DNA from: DAIOFH01 sp036745875
GTDB taxonomy: Bacteria > Planctomycetota > SZUA-567
Assembly (NCBI GenBank): GCA_036745875.1
Contig: DAIOFH010000084.1
Span: 1 to 17,034 of the forward strand
Reading direction: 5' to 3'
DNA: 17,034 bases
In this document: positions 1 to 6,245 of the stretch, in pieces
Position numbering within the stretch: position 1 is the first letter of the stretch
Layout: each line of letters opens with the position of its first letter
Notes under the pieces: generated by a model
Told to the model about the DNA's origin: nothing
What the model saw: the letters and a program-made list of their open reading frames with translations, nothing else
The model's database searches: none
Program-made: the position numbers and the translations under genes

Positions 1-42
1 GGCGCTTTCGGTGCGGAGCCAGTCCTCCGTCCCGAAAGCGCC
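1..42. terminator. Long hairpin at window edge, possible terminator
   Basis: Bases 1-11 (GGCGCTTTCGG) pair perfectly with 32-42, and an inner five-base stem (14-18 with 25-29) extends the arm. A run of five T follows at 52-56 on the plus strand, ten bases past the stem, so it could end a plus-strand transcript entering from the left. The T run is rather far from the stem, and the element may be truncated by the window edge. The structure is seen; the function is inferred. Confidence 0.35.
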
Positions 43-208
43 GCAAACCCCTTTTTCGTCATCCCGGCGGGGTTACATCGAACCGGGCGAAAAATCGTGC
101 GCAGTTGCCGGGATCAAGGTCCCCTTGCCTCCGCTACGGGTTAGTCCGAGCATTTCCTCTTGAGATAATGCGTTACAGTCCCACCCCGGAAAAATACACA
201 CCTGCGGA
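43..208. other. Non-coding stretch downstream of the methyltransferase
   Basis: No convincing gene. It holds two more potential hairpins: 61-68 pairs with 107-114 (ATCCCGGC/GCCGGGAT, 8 bp) around an inner GGTT/AACC stem at 71-84, and 115-119 pairs with 123-127 across a three-base loop. With the 1-42 hairpin, most of the first 127 bases can fold. I do not recognise a known RNA family in it. Confidence 0.4.
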
Positions 209-748
209 TCAGAGGGCGGTACCTTTCTTGGGCATGAAGAAACGGCACATGTCGACGCCTTCGAGTTCGAGCAGCCTGATCTTTTTGTCAATGCCGCCGG
301 AATAGCCGGTCAGGCTGCCGTTAGCTCCGACTACACGGTGGCAGGGGATGATGATGGATATCGGGTTGTGCCCGACCGCGCCGCCGACAGCCTGGCTGGA
401 CATGGTTGCCTTGCCGAGCCTGGCCGCCATCTTTTTGGCGATATCCCCGTAGGTAGTGTATCCGCCGTATGGGATCTCGCAGAGAATGTCCCATACCGCC
501 GTACGGAATTCGCCGCCCCTGGGGGCTAGAGGCAGGGCGGAAATGGCCGGGTTTTTCCCGGCAAAATAATGATCCAGCCACTTTCGCGCTTTGGCAAACA
601 CCGCGAGATCCTGTTTTTCCTTAAACTCTTCGTCCACCGTATCGGCAAAATATTTTTGTCCTTCCATCCATAAACCGATAATGTTGTCCCCGTCGCTTGC
701 CAGCATAATGGATCCCACCGGAGACGGGTATTTCATCGAATATGCCAT
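209..748 (-). CDS. ogt: Methylated-DNA--protein-cysteine methyltransferase
   Basis: Suicide DNA-repair enzyme that moves the alkyl group from O6-alkylguanine (and O4-alkylthymine) in DNA onto its own cysteine. The 179-residue protein has the normal Ogt length. The active-site signature IIPCHRVVG lies near residues 133-141, making Cys136 the acceptor, and the usual glycine-rich segment LTGYSGG follows. The segment VWDILCEIPYGGYTTYGDIA around residues 85-104 is the DNA-binding helix-turn-helix entry typical of the family. The ATG at 748 is preceded by GAGGAAAGAC, a good ribosome binding site. It begins 31 bases after the stop of the upstream Ada-AlkA fusion on the same strand, so the two are very probably one alkylation-repair operon. 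It appears complete. The family call is secure; the symbol ogt is used in the generic sense. Confidence 0.93.
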   Translation of the reverse strand: MAYSMKYPSPVGSIMLASDGDNIIGLWMEGQKYFADTVDEEFKEKQDLAVFAKARKWLDHYFAGKNPAISALPLAPRGGEFRTAVWDILCEIPYGGYTTYGDIAKKMAARLGKATMSSQAVGGAVGHNPISIIIPCHRVVGANGSLTGYSGGIDKKIRLLELEGVDMCRFFMPKKGTAL

Positions 749-779
749 GTCTTTCCTCGCTTTCCGTGCTTTTCGTGTT

Positions 780-2243
780 TCAAAGGGAATTCCATAAATT
801 CATCGTTGCGTAACTGCACCACGGACGCCACGCTTCGGCCAAGCCCGGCAGCTCGCCGACGGAATAGGAAGACAGCGCTTTTTTCACCCCGTAATCAGTG
901 TGCAGAAAAACGTCTGTCCATCCCATGGCCCGCATGGCCATGTATCCCGCCGTCCATTCGCCGATGCCGGGAATTTGCAGCAGCTTTTTGCTTTCGGCTT
1001 CAGGATCCGCGCATTGGTTGAAATCGATGTCGCCGTCCACAATGGCCTGCGCGAGCGCTTTTATCGTCCTCGCACGCGCCCCGGTAATACCCAGGGGGCC
1101 CAGGTGGTCGCCTATGGGACCCTCTAGGCCGACAATCTCCTGGGGCGTCGGAAATACGTGGGTCAGGCCCTCGATCCCGGTTTCTATGGCGATACCGTAT
1201 TTGTGGACCAGACGCCCCGCCAGCGTTCGCGCGCCTTTTACTGTAATCTGCTGGCCGAGTATGGCCCGGACCGCCATTTCGAAGGAGTCAAAGCAGCCTG
1301 GCAGGCGCGTACCCTGGACACAGAGATTGGGGCGGATGGCGTTCATCGATTCAATGGCTTCGTAAACGACATCAGGGTTGCAGTACAGGTCAAACAGATG
1401 GCGAATATGGGCCAACACCTGCGGCAGCACTGTCAACAACGCCGAATCCACCGTAACTTTCAGCGTGCTGTTCCGCTCATTATTGCCGACCCGTATCCAG
1501 CCGAACATTTCCTTGCCGTCTGCGGCCGCGAGGCGGACTGTGCGGAGGTATTCGCCATTGCTGACAGTCTCGACTCCGGGAATGGCGCGAAGGCAGAGGA
1601 AGTCGAGGATTTTCTCCCATTGGTAGGGGGGACGGTATCCGAGCGCCAGGGTGATGTCGGTTTGTCCCTTTTTCTGGCTTTTGAGTTGCCGCCGCAAGGC
1701 TGTCGGGGCGAGCCGGTAGCGTTTTCTGAAAAGGTCGTTGAAGCGCCGCAGGCTGCCGAACCCTGCCGCCATCGCCACCTGAATGACGGAAAGGTCGGTG
1801 TCGGTGAGCAGGTTTTTGGCCAGGAGCAGCTTGCAGGTCTGGAGATACTGTATCGGCGACACGTTGAACTCCGCGACAAAGGCGCGTCGCAGGTGCCGAT
1901 CCGTGTACCCAAGGCGGGCGGCGATTTCGGCAATGCTCTGTTCGCTGCCGCAGCTGTCTTCGATCATCCGCGCCGCCCGTTGCACCAGGGAGGCTGTCGC
2001 GTCCAGCGGCGCGGCGCCGGGCGCAAGTTCCGGCCTGCACAACAGGCAGGGCCGGTACCCCGCCTGCTCGGCGGATGCGGCCGTGTCGTAAAAGGTGCAA
2101 TTTTCCGCCTTCGGGAGTTTCGCCCGGCATACTGGACGGCAATAGACGCCAGTGGACGACACGCCGACGAAAAACAATCCGTCGAAGCGAGGGTCCTTGG
2201 CCTTGAAGACCGAATAATAGGCGTTTTTGCCGTCCAGTATCAT
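780..2243 (-). CDS. Ada/AraC-type regulator fused to AlkA-like 3-methyladenine DNA glycosylase
   Basis: Predicted fusion that senses methyl phosphotriesters, activates transcription and excises alkylated bases. From the ATG at 2243 (487 residues), the N-terminal Ada zinc domain has Cys35, Cys39, Cys66 and Cys69, the same spacing as the four zinc Cys of E. coli Ada (38, 42, 69, 72). An AraC-type double helix-turn-helix follows (about residues 80-185, including IAEIAARLGYTDRHLRRAF). The rest is AlkA-like, with the helix-hairpin-helix LLQIPGIGEWTAGYMAMRA and a downstream Asp in LHTDYGVKK matching the catalytic Asp of AlkA. An ATG at 2258 is possible, but its own codons form the GGAGGAA ribosome binding site for 2243, so the later start is preferred. 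It heads the operon with the methyltransferase. Such fusions are known; here the methyltransferase domain of classical Ada is a separate protein. Confidence 0.9.
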   Translation of the reverse strand: MILDGKNAYYSVFKAKDPRFDGLFFVGVSSTGVYCRPVCRAKLPKAENCTFYDTAASAEQAGYRPCLLCRPELAPGAAPLDATASLVQRAARMIEDSCGSEQSIAEIAARLGYTDRHLRRAFVAEFNVSPIQYLQTCKLLLAKNLLTDTDLSVIQVAMAAGFGSLRRFNDLFRKRYRLAPTALRRQLKSQKKGQTDITLALGYRPPYQWEKILDFLCLRAIPGVETVSNGEYLRTVRLAAADGKEMFGWIRVGNNERNSTLKVTVDSALLTVLPQVLAHIRHLFDLYCNPDVVYEAIESMNAIRPNLCVQGTRLPGCFDSFEMAVRAILGQQITVKGARTLAGRLVHKYGIAIETGIEGLTHVFPTPQEIVGLEGPIGDHLGPLGITGARARTIKALAQAIVDGDIDFNQCADPEAESKKLLQIPGIGEWTAGYMAMRAMGWTDVFLHTDYGVKKALSSYSVGELPGLAEAWRPWCSYATMNLWNSL

Positions 2244-2256
2244 GATTGGTTCCTCC

Positions 2257-2268
2257 ATTACCGGTAAT
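2257..2268. promoter_or_regulatory. Perfect 12-base palindrome at the start of the repair operon
   Basis: ATTACCGGTAAT is a perfect palindrome ending 14 bases upstream of the preferred start of the Ada-AlkA gene. The position fits an operator for the repair operon or for the divergent two-component genes. It does not resemble the E. coli Ada box. The palindrome is seen; its role is inferred. Confidence 0.3.
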
Positions 2269-2465
2269 CATACATTGTCCCGCGGAAAAAATCCGGCCAT
2301 TTTCGGACATGTAAGTGATATTTCTTAAAATGCCCTAAAAACCATTGTAATGAATGATGACCGTCTCCGGGGATCTGTCATGATGCCCAGAGAGAGAGAG
2401 TCAGGGCGGGGAGAAAATAAAAACGCATTTCCCCTGTTTCCCTTAGCGATATCGTTGTTTTGCGA

Positions 2466-2480
2466 TGGAATCGCCTTTGC
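2466..2480 (+). promoter_or_regulatory. Possible sigma-54 (-24/-12) promoter for the two-component operon
   Basis: TGG at 2466-2468 and TTGC at 2477-2480 have exactly the spacing of the sigma-54 consensus (TGGCACG-N4-TTGC). The bases between the two elements match only in part. The site ends 58 bases before the preferred kinase start. A TAGAAT at 2489-2494 could instead be a sigma-70 -10 box, but no well-spaced -35 was found. Confidence 0.22.
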
Positions 2481-2538
2481 CATCGTGCTAGAATCATGCT
2501 ACGCGGTTTTTAAAAATACCCAATCACGGATATCGAAG

Positions 2539-4122
2539 ATGAAACTGCAAAAACGCATAATCCTCTGGACCATGAGCGCCATTCTCCTGGCGACCACCGT
2601 CACACTGGTCCTGAACATGATCATGCTTGTCTGGCGTTCCCGTAGTTCCACCGAGCGCAACCTTTTCGAAATCGCAGACACCGTGGCGGGCCTGCCGGAG
2701 GTGAGGTCGGGACTGCGCGGTTCGCCATTTGACGGCATTGTCGACGACCGGGTGCGCAAGATTGCCGCCTCCCTCACCGGTGTCGATTCGGTGATCGTGT
2801 GCGATCAGCAAAAGCGCTTTTATTCCAATCCCAACGTGTTTCTTCTCGGACTTGTCAACGACGATCCCGCCGCAGGCGACGCGGCGACGCAAGGACTCAG
2901 GTATGTGAAAACGACAAACTCCATCGACGGCGAAATGATCCGCGCCTATGTCCCGGTTTTCGACGGCGGAGTGCAGGTGGGTTTTGTGGAAACGGGCGTG
3001 ATGGCGCAAAAACTTGCCGGGGAAGCGAAACGGCTGCTGTTTGCGTCGGCTATTTTCCTTCTGGCGGGTTTGGCAATCGGCGGCGCGGGGGCCATGGGCC
3101 TTGCCGGGAAAATCAAGTCGGTGCTCCTGGGCCTGGAGCCGGAGGAGATCGCCAAGCTCTATTACGAACATTCAAGCATGGTCGAGGCGATGCATGAAGG
3201 CGTGATCGCCGTCAACGAGGACGGCTGCATCAGCATGTCCAACGAAAGCGCCCGCAACCTCCTTGGCGCCGAAGGCGATTCCATCAAGGATGCCAGCGTG
3301 GAAAGCGTCATGCCGGAAACGCTGGTCAAGGCGGTTATCGGCAGCGGAAAACCGGTATTTGATTACGAACAGCGGGTCAAGGGCCGGGTGATCATTTCAA
3401 ACGTGGTACCCATCATCGACAGCGGGAAAGTGGTGGGCGCGGTGGAGACGCTGCAGGACAGGACGCAGGTGGTGCGGATGGCGGAGGAGTTGACCGGCAT
3501 CAAACAGCTGGTGGAAGCGCTGCGCTCGAGTTCCCACGAATTTTCCAATAAAATGCAGGCCCTGCTCGGCATGCTGGAAATGGGGGATTACGACAGCGCC
3601 AAGGACTTCATCCTTGGCGCCCAGAGCCGCCACGGCGGCCTTGAGCGGCAGCTTGTCCACTCTTTCAAAAATCCCATGTTGGCAGGGCTGCTTTTGGGGA
3701 AATTCAGCGCAGCCGGCGAGCGCGGCGTTGATTTTTCCATAACCGAAGGCAGTACCATGGGATTGATAGAGGACCCCTCCGTCTCGCACGAACTTGTCAC
3801 CATCCTCGGCAACCTCATCGACAACGCCATGGACGCTGTGCAGAAAAATGTCGGGCGCGACGGCTCGATTCTTCTTACAATAACCGATTCGGCCGGAGTG
3901 ATCGCAATAACGATTGAAGACAACGGTGAAGGGATACGGAAAAATACGATGGATTCCATTTTCCTCAGGGGATTTTCCACCAAGGGTGAAGGCAGGGGTA
4001 CGGGACTTTATCTCGTCAGGCGGGCGGTCCGCCTTTTGGGCGGGACGATAGAAGTCCAATCCCATCCCGGCTCAACCGTGTTTTCGGTGACCATCCCGCA
4101 CGCGTCCGGAGGAGAAACATGA
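2539..4122 (+). CDS. Sensor histidine kinase, CitA/DcuS family
   Basis: Membrane sensor kinase that autophosphorylates and passes phosphate to the regulator encoded next. The 527-residue protein from the ATG at 2539 has a membrane segment at about residues 7-30, an extracytoplasmic PAS/Cache-like domain, a second membrane segment near residues 170-195, a cytoplasmic PAS domain beginning around EAMHEGVIAV, and a SpoOB/CitA-type histidine box (SSSHEFSNKMQ, phosphoacceptor His333). The ATPase domain shows an N box (NLIDNAMDAV, about residue 425), a G1 box (EDNGEGI) and FSTKGEGRGTGLYLV. An upstream in-frame start at 2350 would add 63 residues ahead of the membrane helix and is unlikely. In the sensor domain the usual Ser-His-Pro of citrate/dicarboxylate sensors reads Ser-Asn-Pro, so the ligand is uncertain. 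No transporter of the usual CitA/DcuS targets lies nearby. Confidence 0.88.
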   Translation: MKLQKRIILWTMSAILLATTVTLVLNMIMLVWRSRSSTERNLFEIADTVAGLPEVRSGLRGSPFDGIVDDRVRKIAASLTGVDSVIVCDQQKRFYSNPNVFLLGLVNDDPAAGDAATQGLRYVKTTNSIDGEMIRAYVPVFDGGVQVGFVETGVMAQKLAGEAKRLLFASAIFLLAGLAIGGAGAMGLAGKIKSVLLGLEPEEIAKLYYEHSSMVEAMHEGVIAVNEDGCISMSNESARNLLGAEGDSIKDASVESVMPETLVKAVIGSGKPVFDYEQRVKGRVIISNVVPIIDSGKVVGAVETLQDRTQVVRMAEELTGIKQLVEALRSSSHEFSNKMQALLGMLEMGDYDSAKDFILGAQSRHGGLERQLVHSFKNPMLAGLLLGKFSAAGERGVDFSITEGSTMGLIEDPSVSHELVTILGNLIDNAMDAVQKNVGRDGSILLTITDSAGVIAITIEDNGEGIRKNTMDSIFLRGFSTKGEGRGTGLYLVRRAVRLLGGTIEVQSHPGSTVFSVTIPHASGGET

Positions 4123-4793
4123 TACGGGTAATGGTGGTGGAAGACGATCCCATGGTCATGAGTTACAACTGCAAGTTCATCACCACAATGGAGGAGTTCG
4201 AGGTTGTCGCGCAGGCGACGAATGGGGTCGACGCGAAAGCCGCATTGGAGGATGCGGACGCCGACCTGATCATCCTGGACATTTTCATGCCCCTGAAGAA
4301 CGGCCTGGATTTCCTCTCCGAGTTGCGGGCCGAAGGGAACCTTGTGGATGTCATCTTCCTGACCGCCGTCAACGACACGAACATGATCAACCGCGCCATC
4401 AAACTCGGGCTTTTCGATTACCTGATCAAGCCGTTCAGCTATTCCCGCCTCAAGGAGGCGCTGGAGAATTACCGGCAGTTCAGGGAAACGCTGCACCAGT
4501 CCGACACAACGACGCAGGAAAAACTGGACGCCTTCATCAAGTCCATGCCCAATGCGGAAAGCGCCCGCGTCATCAAGGGCATCCATCGCGAAACGCTTGC
4601 CAGGCTCCGCGAATACATAGACAAATGCAGGGACGTCACGATCACCCAGCAGGAAATAGCCGACAACCTCAAATTGTCCAAGGTGACGGTGCGCCGCTAT
4701 ATGGACCACCTCATAGCCCTGAATGAAGTGGCCATGCATATAGAATACGGCGCAGTCGGCAGACCGTCCCATTCATACCGCAAGGTTTTTTAA
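4119..4793 (+). CDS. Response regulator, CitB/DcuR family
   Basis: DNA-binding partner of the upstream kinase. Its 224 residues comprise a receiver domain (about 1-120) with acidic pair Glu8-Asp9-Asp10, phosphoacceptor Asp54 in LIILDIFMP, Thr82 and Lys104 in LIKPF. A C-terminal helix-turn-helix (ITQQEIADNLKLSKVTVRRY) is followed by a short wing with YGAVGRPSHSYR, as in CitB/DctR/DcuR regulators. The start codon overlaps the kinase stop as ATGA, with GGAGAAAC just upstream, which implies translational coupling. The stop codon shares bases with that of the convergent ROK kinase, so no separate terminator fits between them. All catalytic residues are present. Its target genes cannot be told from the sequence; in this family they are often carboxylate or sugar-acid transporters. 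Confidence 0.9.
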   Translation: MIRVMVVEDDPMVMSYNCKFITTMEEFEVVAQATNGVDAKAALEDADADLIILDIFMPLKNGLDFLSELRAEGNLVDVIFLTAVNDTNMINRAIKLGLFDYLIKPFSYSRLKEALENYRQFRETLHQSDTTTQEKLDAFIKSMPNAESARVIKGIHRETLARLREYIDKCRDVTITQQEIADNLKLSKVTVRRYMDHLIALNEVAMHIEYGAVGRPSHSYRKVF

Positions 4794-5743
4794 TCTTCAA
4801 GGCATACCCGGACATGGTCGGCCGCGCCGACAAGGCCGGCGTTCCCCCCGAGGCAGGCGGGGACAATGGACATGGTCCTGCCGGGATGATTGTTGCGGCG
4901 CAGGCAAATATCCCGGATGGGATTGAACAACGCATCCCCGGCCTGGATCATCCCTCCTGAAATCACGCATACCTCGGGATTGAGCAACTCGGCCATGGAA
5001 GCGGCCATGACTCCAAGGTATTCTCCGGTCTGCTTCACTATATGCATCGCCACCGGATCGCCCTGCAGCGCCGCGTTGAAGATGTCCTTGGAGGTTACCT
5101 TGTCACCGTTCTGCGCCAGGGACGATTCCCAACCGTCCTCGAGAAGCTCGCGGAACCGCCGCACCACGGCAGTCGCCGAGGCGTAGGCTTCCACACAGCC
5201 TTTTGCGCCACAGCCGCATTGCCTGCCGTTCATTTCGATGCAGACATGGCCGAGTTCGCCCGCCGCTCCGTCCCTGCCGATGTGCAATTTGCCGTCCATG
5301 ATTATCGCCCCGCCTATGCCGGTGCCGAGGGTCACCATCAGCATGTGCCGGTATTCCGCACCCGCTCCCGCGACGAACTCGCCCCAGCCGGCGCAATTGG
5401 CGTCGTTCTCTATAAATGCGGCAATGCCGGTCCGGGTCTTGACGATCTCGGCCAGGGGGACATTGTTCCATCCGGGCATGTTGGGAGTGGAGTACACAAC
5501 GCCTTCCCTTTGGTTGATCGGTCCCGGAACGCCTATGCCAACCCCGGCGATATCGGCGGACTTGCATCCGGCTTGCTGGATCACGTTTTCAACGCCATCG
5601 ACGATTTTGCCGATGACCGCGTCGTGACCGTTGAAGGCCTCGGTGGGCCGCTCGAAGCGGGATATGATGTTGTGTTTTTCGTCGATGACGGCGCACCTGA
5701 GGTTGGTGCCGCCAAGGTCCACGCCAATGAACAGTTCTGCCAT
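4790..5743 (-). CDS. ROK-family sugar kinase, probable glucokinase
   Basis: Cytoplasmic kinase expected to phosphorylate glucose (or a related hexose) at C6 using ATP. From the ATG at 5743 it has 317 residues, a standard ROK length. Visible motifs are the N-terminal phosphate loop GVDLGGTNLR, the catalytic Asp in ENDANCAGWGE, the loop LGTGIGGAI, and the ROK zinc signature GELGHVCI...CGCGAKGCVEAY with one His and three Cys. There is no N-terminal helix-turn-helix, so it is an enzyme and not a ROK repressor. An ATG at 5755 is in frame, but its GGAGAG forms the ribosome binding site for 5743. It is divergent from an alpha-glucoside uptake operon whose glucosidase should release glucose, which supports glucokinase. 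N-acetylmannosamine, fructose or allose kinase activity is not excluded. Confidence 0.87.
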   Translation of the reverse strand: MAELFIGVDLGGTNLRCAVIDEKHNIISRFERPTEAFNGHDAVIGKIVDGVENVIQQAGCKSADIAGVGIGVPGPINQREGVVYSTPNMPGWNNVPLAEIVKTRTGIAAFIENDANCAGWGEFVAGAGAEYRHMLMVTLGTGIGGAIIMDGKLHIGRDGAAGELGHVCIEMNGRQCGCGAKGCVEAYASATAVVRRFRELLEDGWESSLAQNGDKVTSKDIFNAALQGDPVAMHIVKQTGEYLGVMAASMAELLNPEVCVISGGMIQAGDALFNPIRDICLRRNNHPGRTMSIVPACLGGNAGLVGAADHVRVCLED

Positions 5744-5831
5744 TTTTCTCTCCATGATCTCTTCCGCTTTTGCCTCCCCGCCCTGAACAGCCGCGCCAGA
5801 TCGACCGTGGCGAAGAATTTGCTCATGAGGA

Positions 5832-5867
5832 CCTCGCCCCAGTGGGGAAGAGGGCTAGGGTGAGGGG
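5832..5867. repeat. REP-like dispersed palindromic element
   Basis: CCTCGCCCC/GGGGAAGAGG (5832-5840 with 5844-5853) forms a hairpin, followed by GCTAGGGTGAGGGG. On the minus strand it reads CCCCTCACCCTAGCCCTCTT, resembling the dispersed intergenic repeats common in many proteobacterial genomes that yield spurious Pro-Leu-Ser-Pro-rich ORFs. It would lie in the leader of the ROK gene. Only one clear copy is present here; a shorter related motif occurs at 13525-13568. Confidence 0.5.
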
Positions 5868-5951
5868 CAAAACCATATCCCAAGCAAGTACGGTTCTTTT
5901 ATGCAAAATTCATATTTATCAGCCATGCGGCTTTTAATGCAATTGTTTTAT

Positions 5952-6066
5952 ACTTATTAAACATGCACTAAACTTTTTAAATTAAGACCCGCAGGTGATC
6001 CTTGTGTCGTGACTTTTTGTTACCTCTTGCTGTTTCTGTGGTTGGAGTTTAGAAAGTTTAATAAAC
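5952..6066. promoter_or_regulatory. Pair of operator-like sites upstream of the uptake operon
   Basis: GTTTAATAAAC at 6056-6066 is an odd-length palindrome with five-base arms. ACTTATTAAAC at 5952-5962 contains the reverse complement of nine of its bases (TTATTAAAC/GTTTAATAA), with centres 104 bases apart. A further TTTAAT/ATTAAA inverted pair overlaps the second site (6057-6073). Paired palindromes in a divergent region suggest a dimeric repressor that can loop DNA. The regulator is not known. Confidence 0.3.
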
Positions 6067-6245
6067 GATTAAAACCTTTAATAACGTTGCAATCGTTGAT
6101 TTGCGGGGTACAGTGACAATATACCGCAGCGCGCTGAGAATTCGGGAATTGTGGATTCCGCTAAATGGCGCAACTCGTGCGCTGCATGCATGATCCATCA
6201 AAGTGCGAACGGTATATACAAGCAAATCGAAGGATTGGAGCGGGT

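Larger units (their letters stand above)
5756..6245. other. AT-rich divergent control region between ROK kinase and uptake operon
   Basis: About 490 bases without a gene and clearly more AT-rich than its surroundings, especially 5880-6100. It should hold the promoters for both flanking units. It contains a dispersed-repeat-like hairpin (5832-5867) and a pair of operator-like sites (5952-5962 and 6056-6066). No regulator gene lies beside it. Promoter boxes cannot be set with confidence; TTGCAA at 6087-6092 with TACAGT at 6109-6114 is one weak option for the plus strand. Confidence 0.5.

Noticed and set aside
99..115. SAM-riboswitch-like string (CCCGGCAAC on the minus strand)
   Set aside because: The rest of the SAM-I core (the GAGG/GGACTGGC arm and matching stems) cannot be assembled around it, and it lies downstream of a repair gene with no methionine gene in view.
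73..291. Small minus-strand open frame of 72 codons overlapping the methyltransferase end
   Set aside because: It starts inside the methyltransferase gene in another frame, has no good ribosome binding site and no recognisable motif.
1158..2267. Long plus-strand open frame (369 codons)
   Set aside because: It is antisense to the Ada-AlkA fusion, whose zinc, helix-turn-helix and glycosylase motifs are unmistakable; the plus-strand product has no recognisable motif. High GC content makes such long shadows common.
2389..2400. (AG)6 simple repeat as a phase-variation tract
   Set aside because: It is short and lies in the untranslated region upstream of the preferred kinase start, outside any likely reading frame or promoter spacer.
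2350..2538. Upstream N-terminal extension of the histidine kinase
   Set aside because: It would add 63 residues, including a stray hydrophobic stretch, before a normal N-terminal membrane helix; the ATG at 2539 gives the family architecture.
5042..5863. Plus-strand open frame (273 codons) opposite the ROK kinase
   Set aside because: It is a shadow of the ROK gene and runs into the REP-like repeat.
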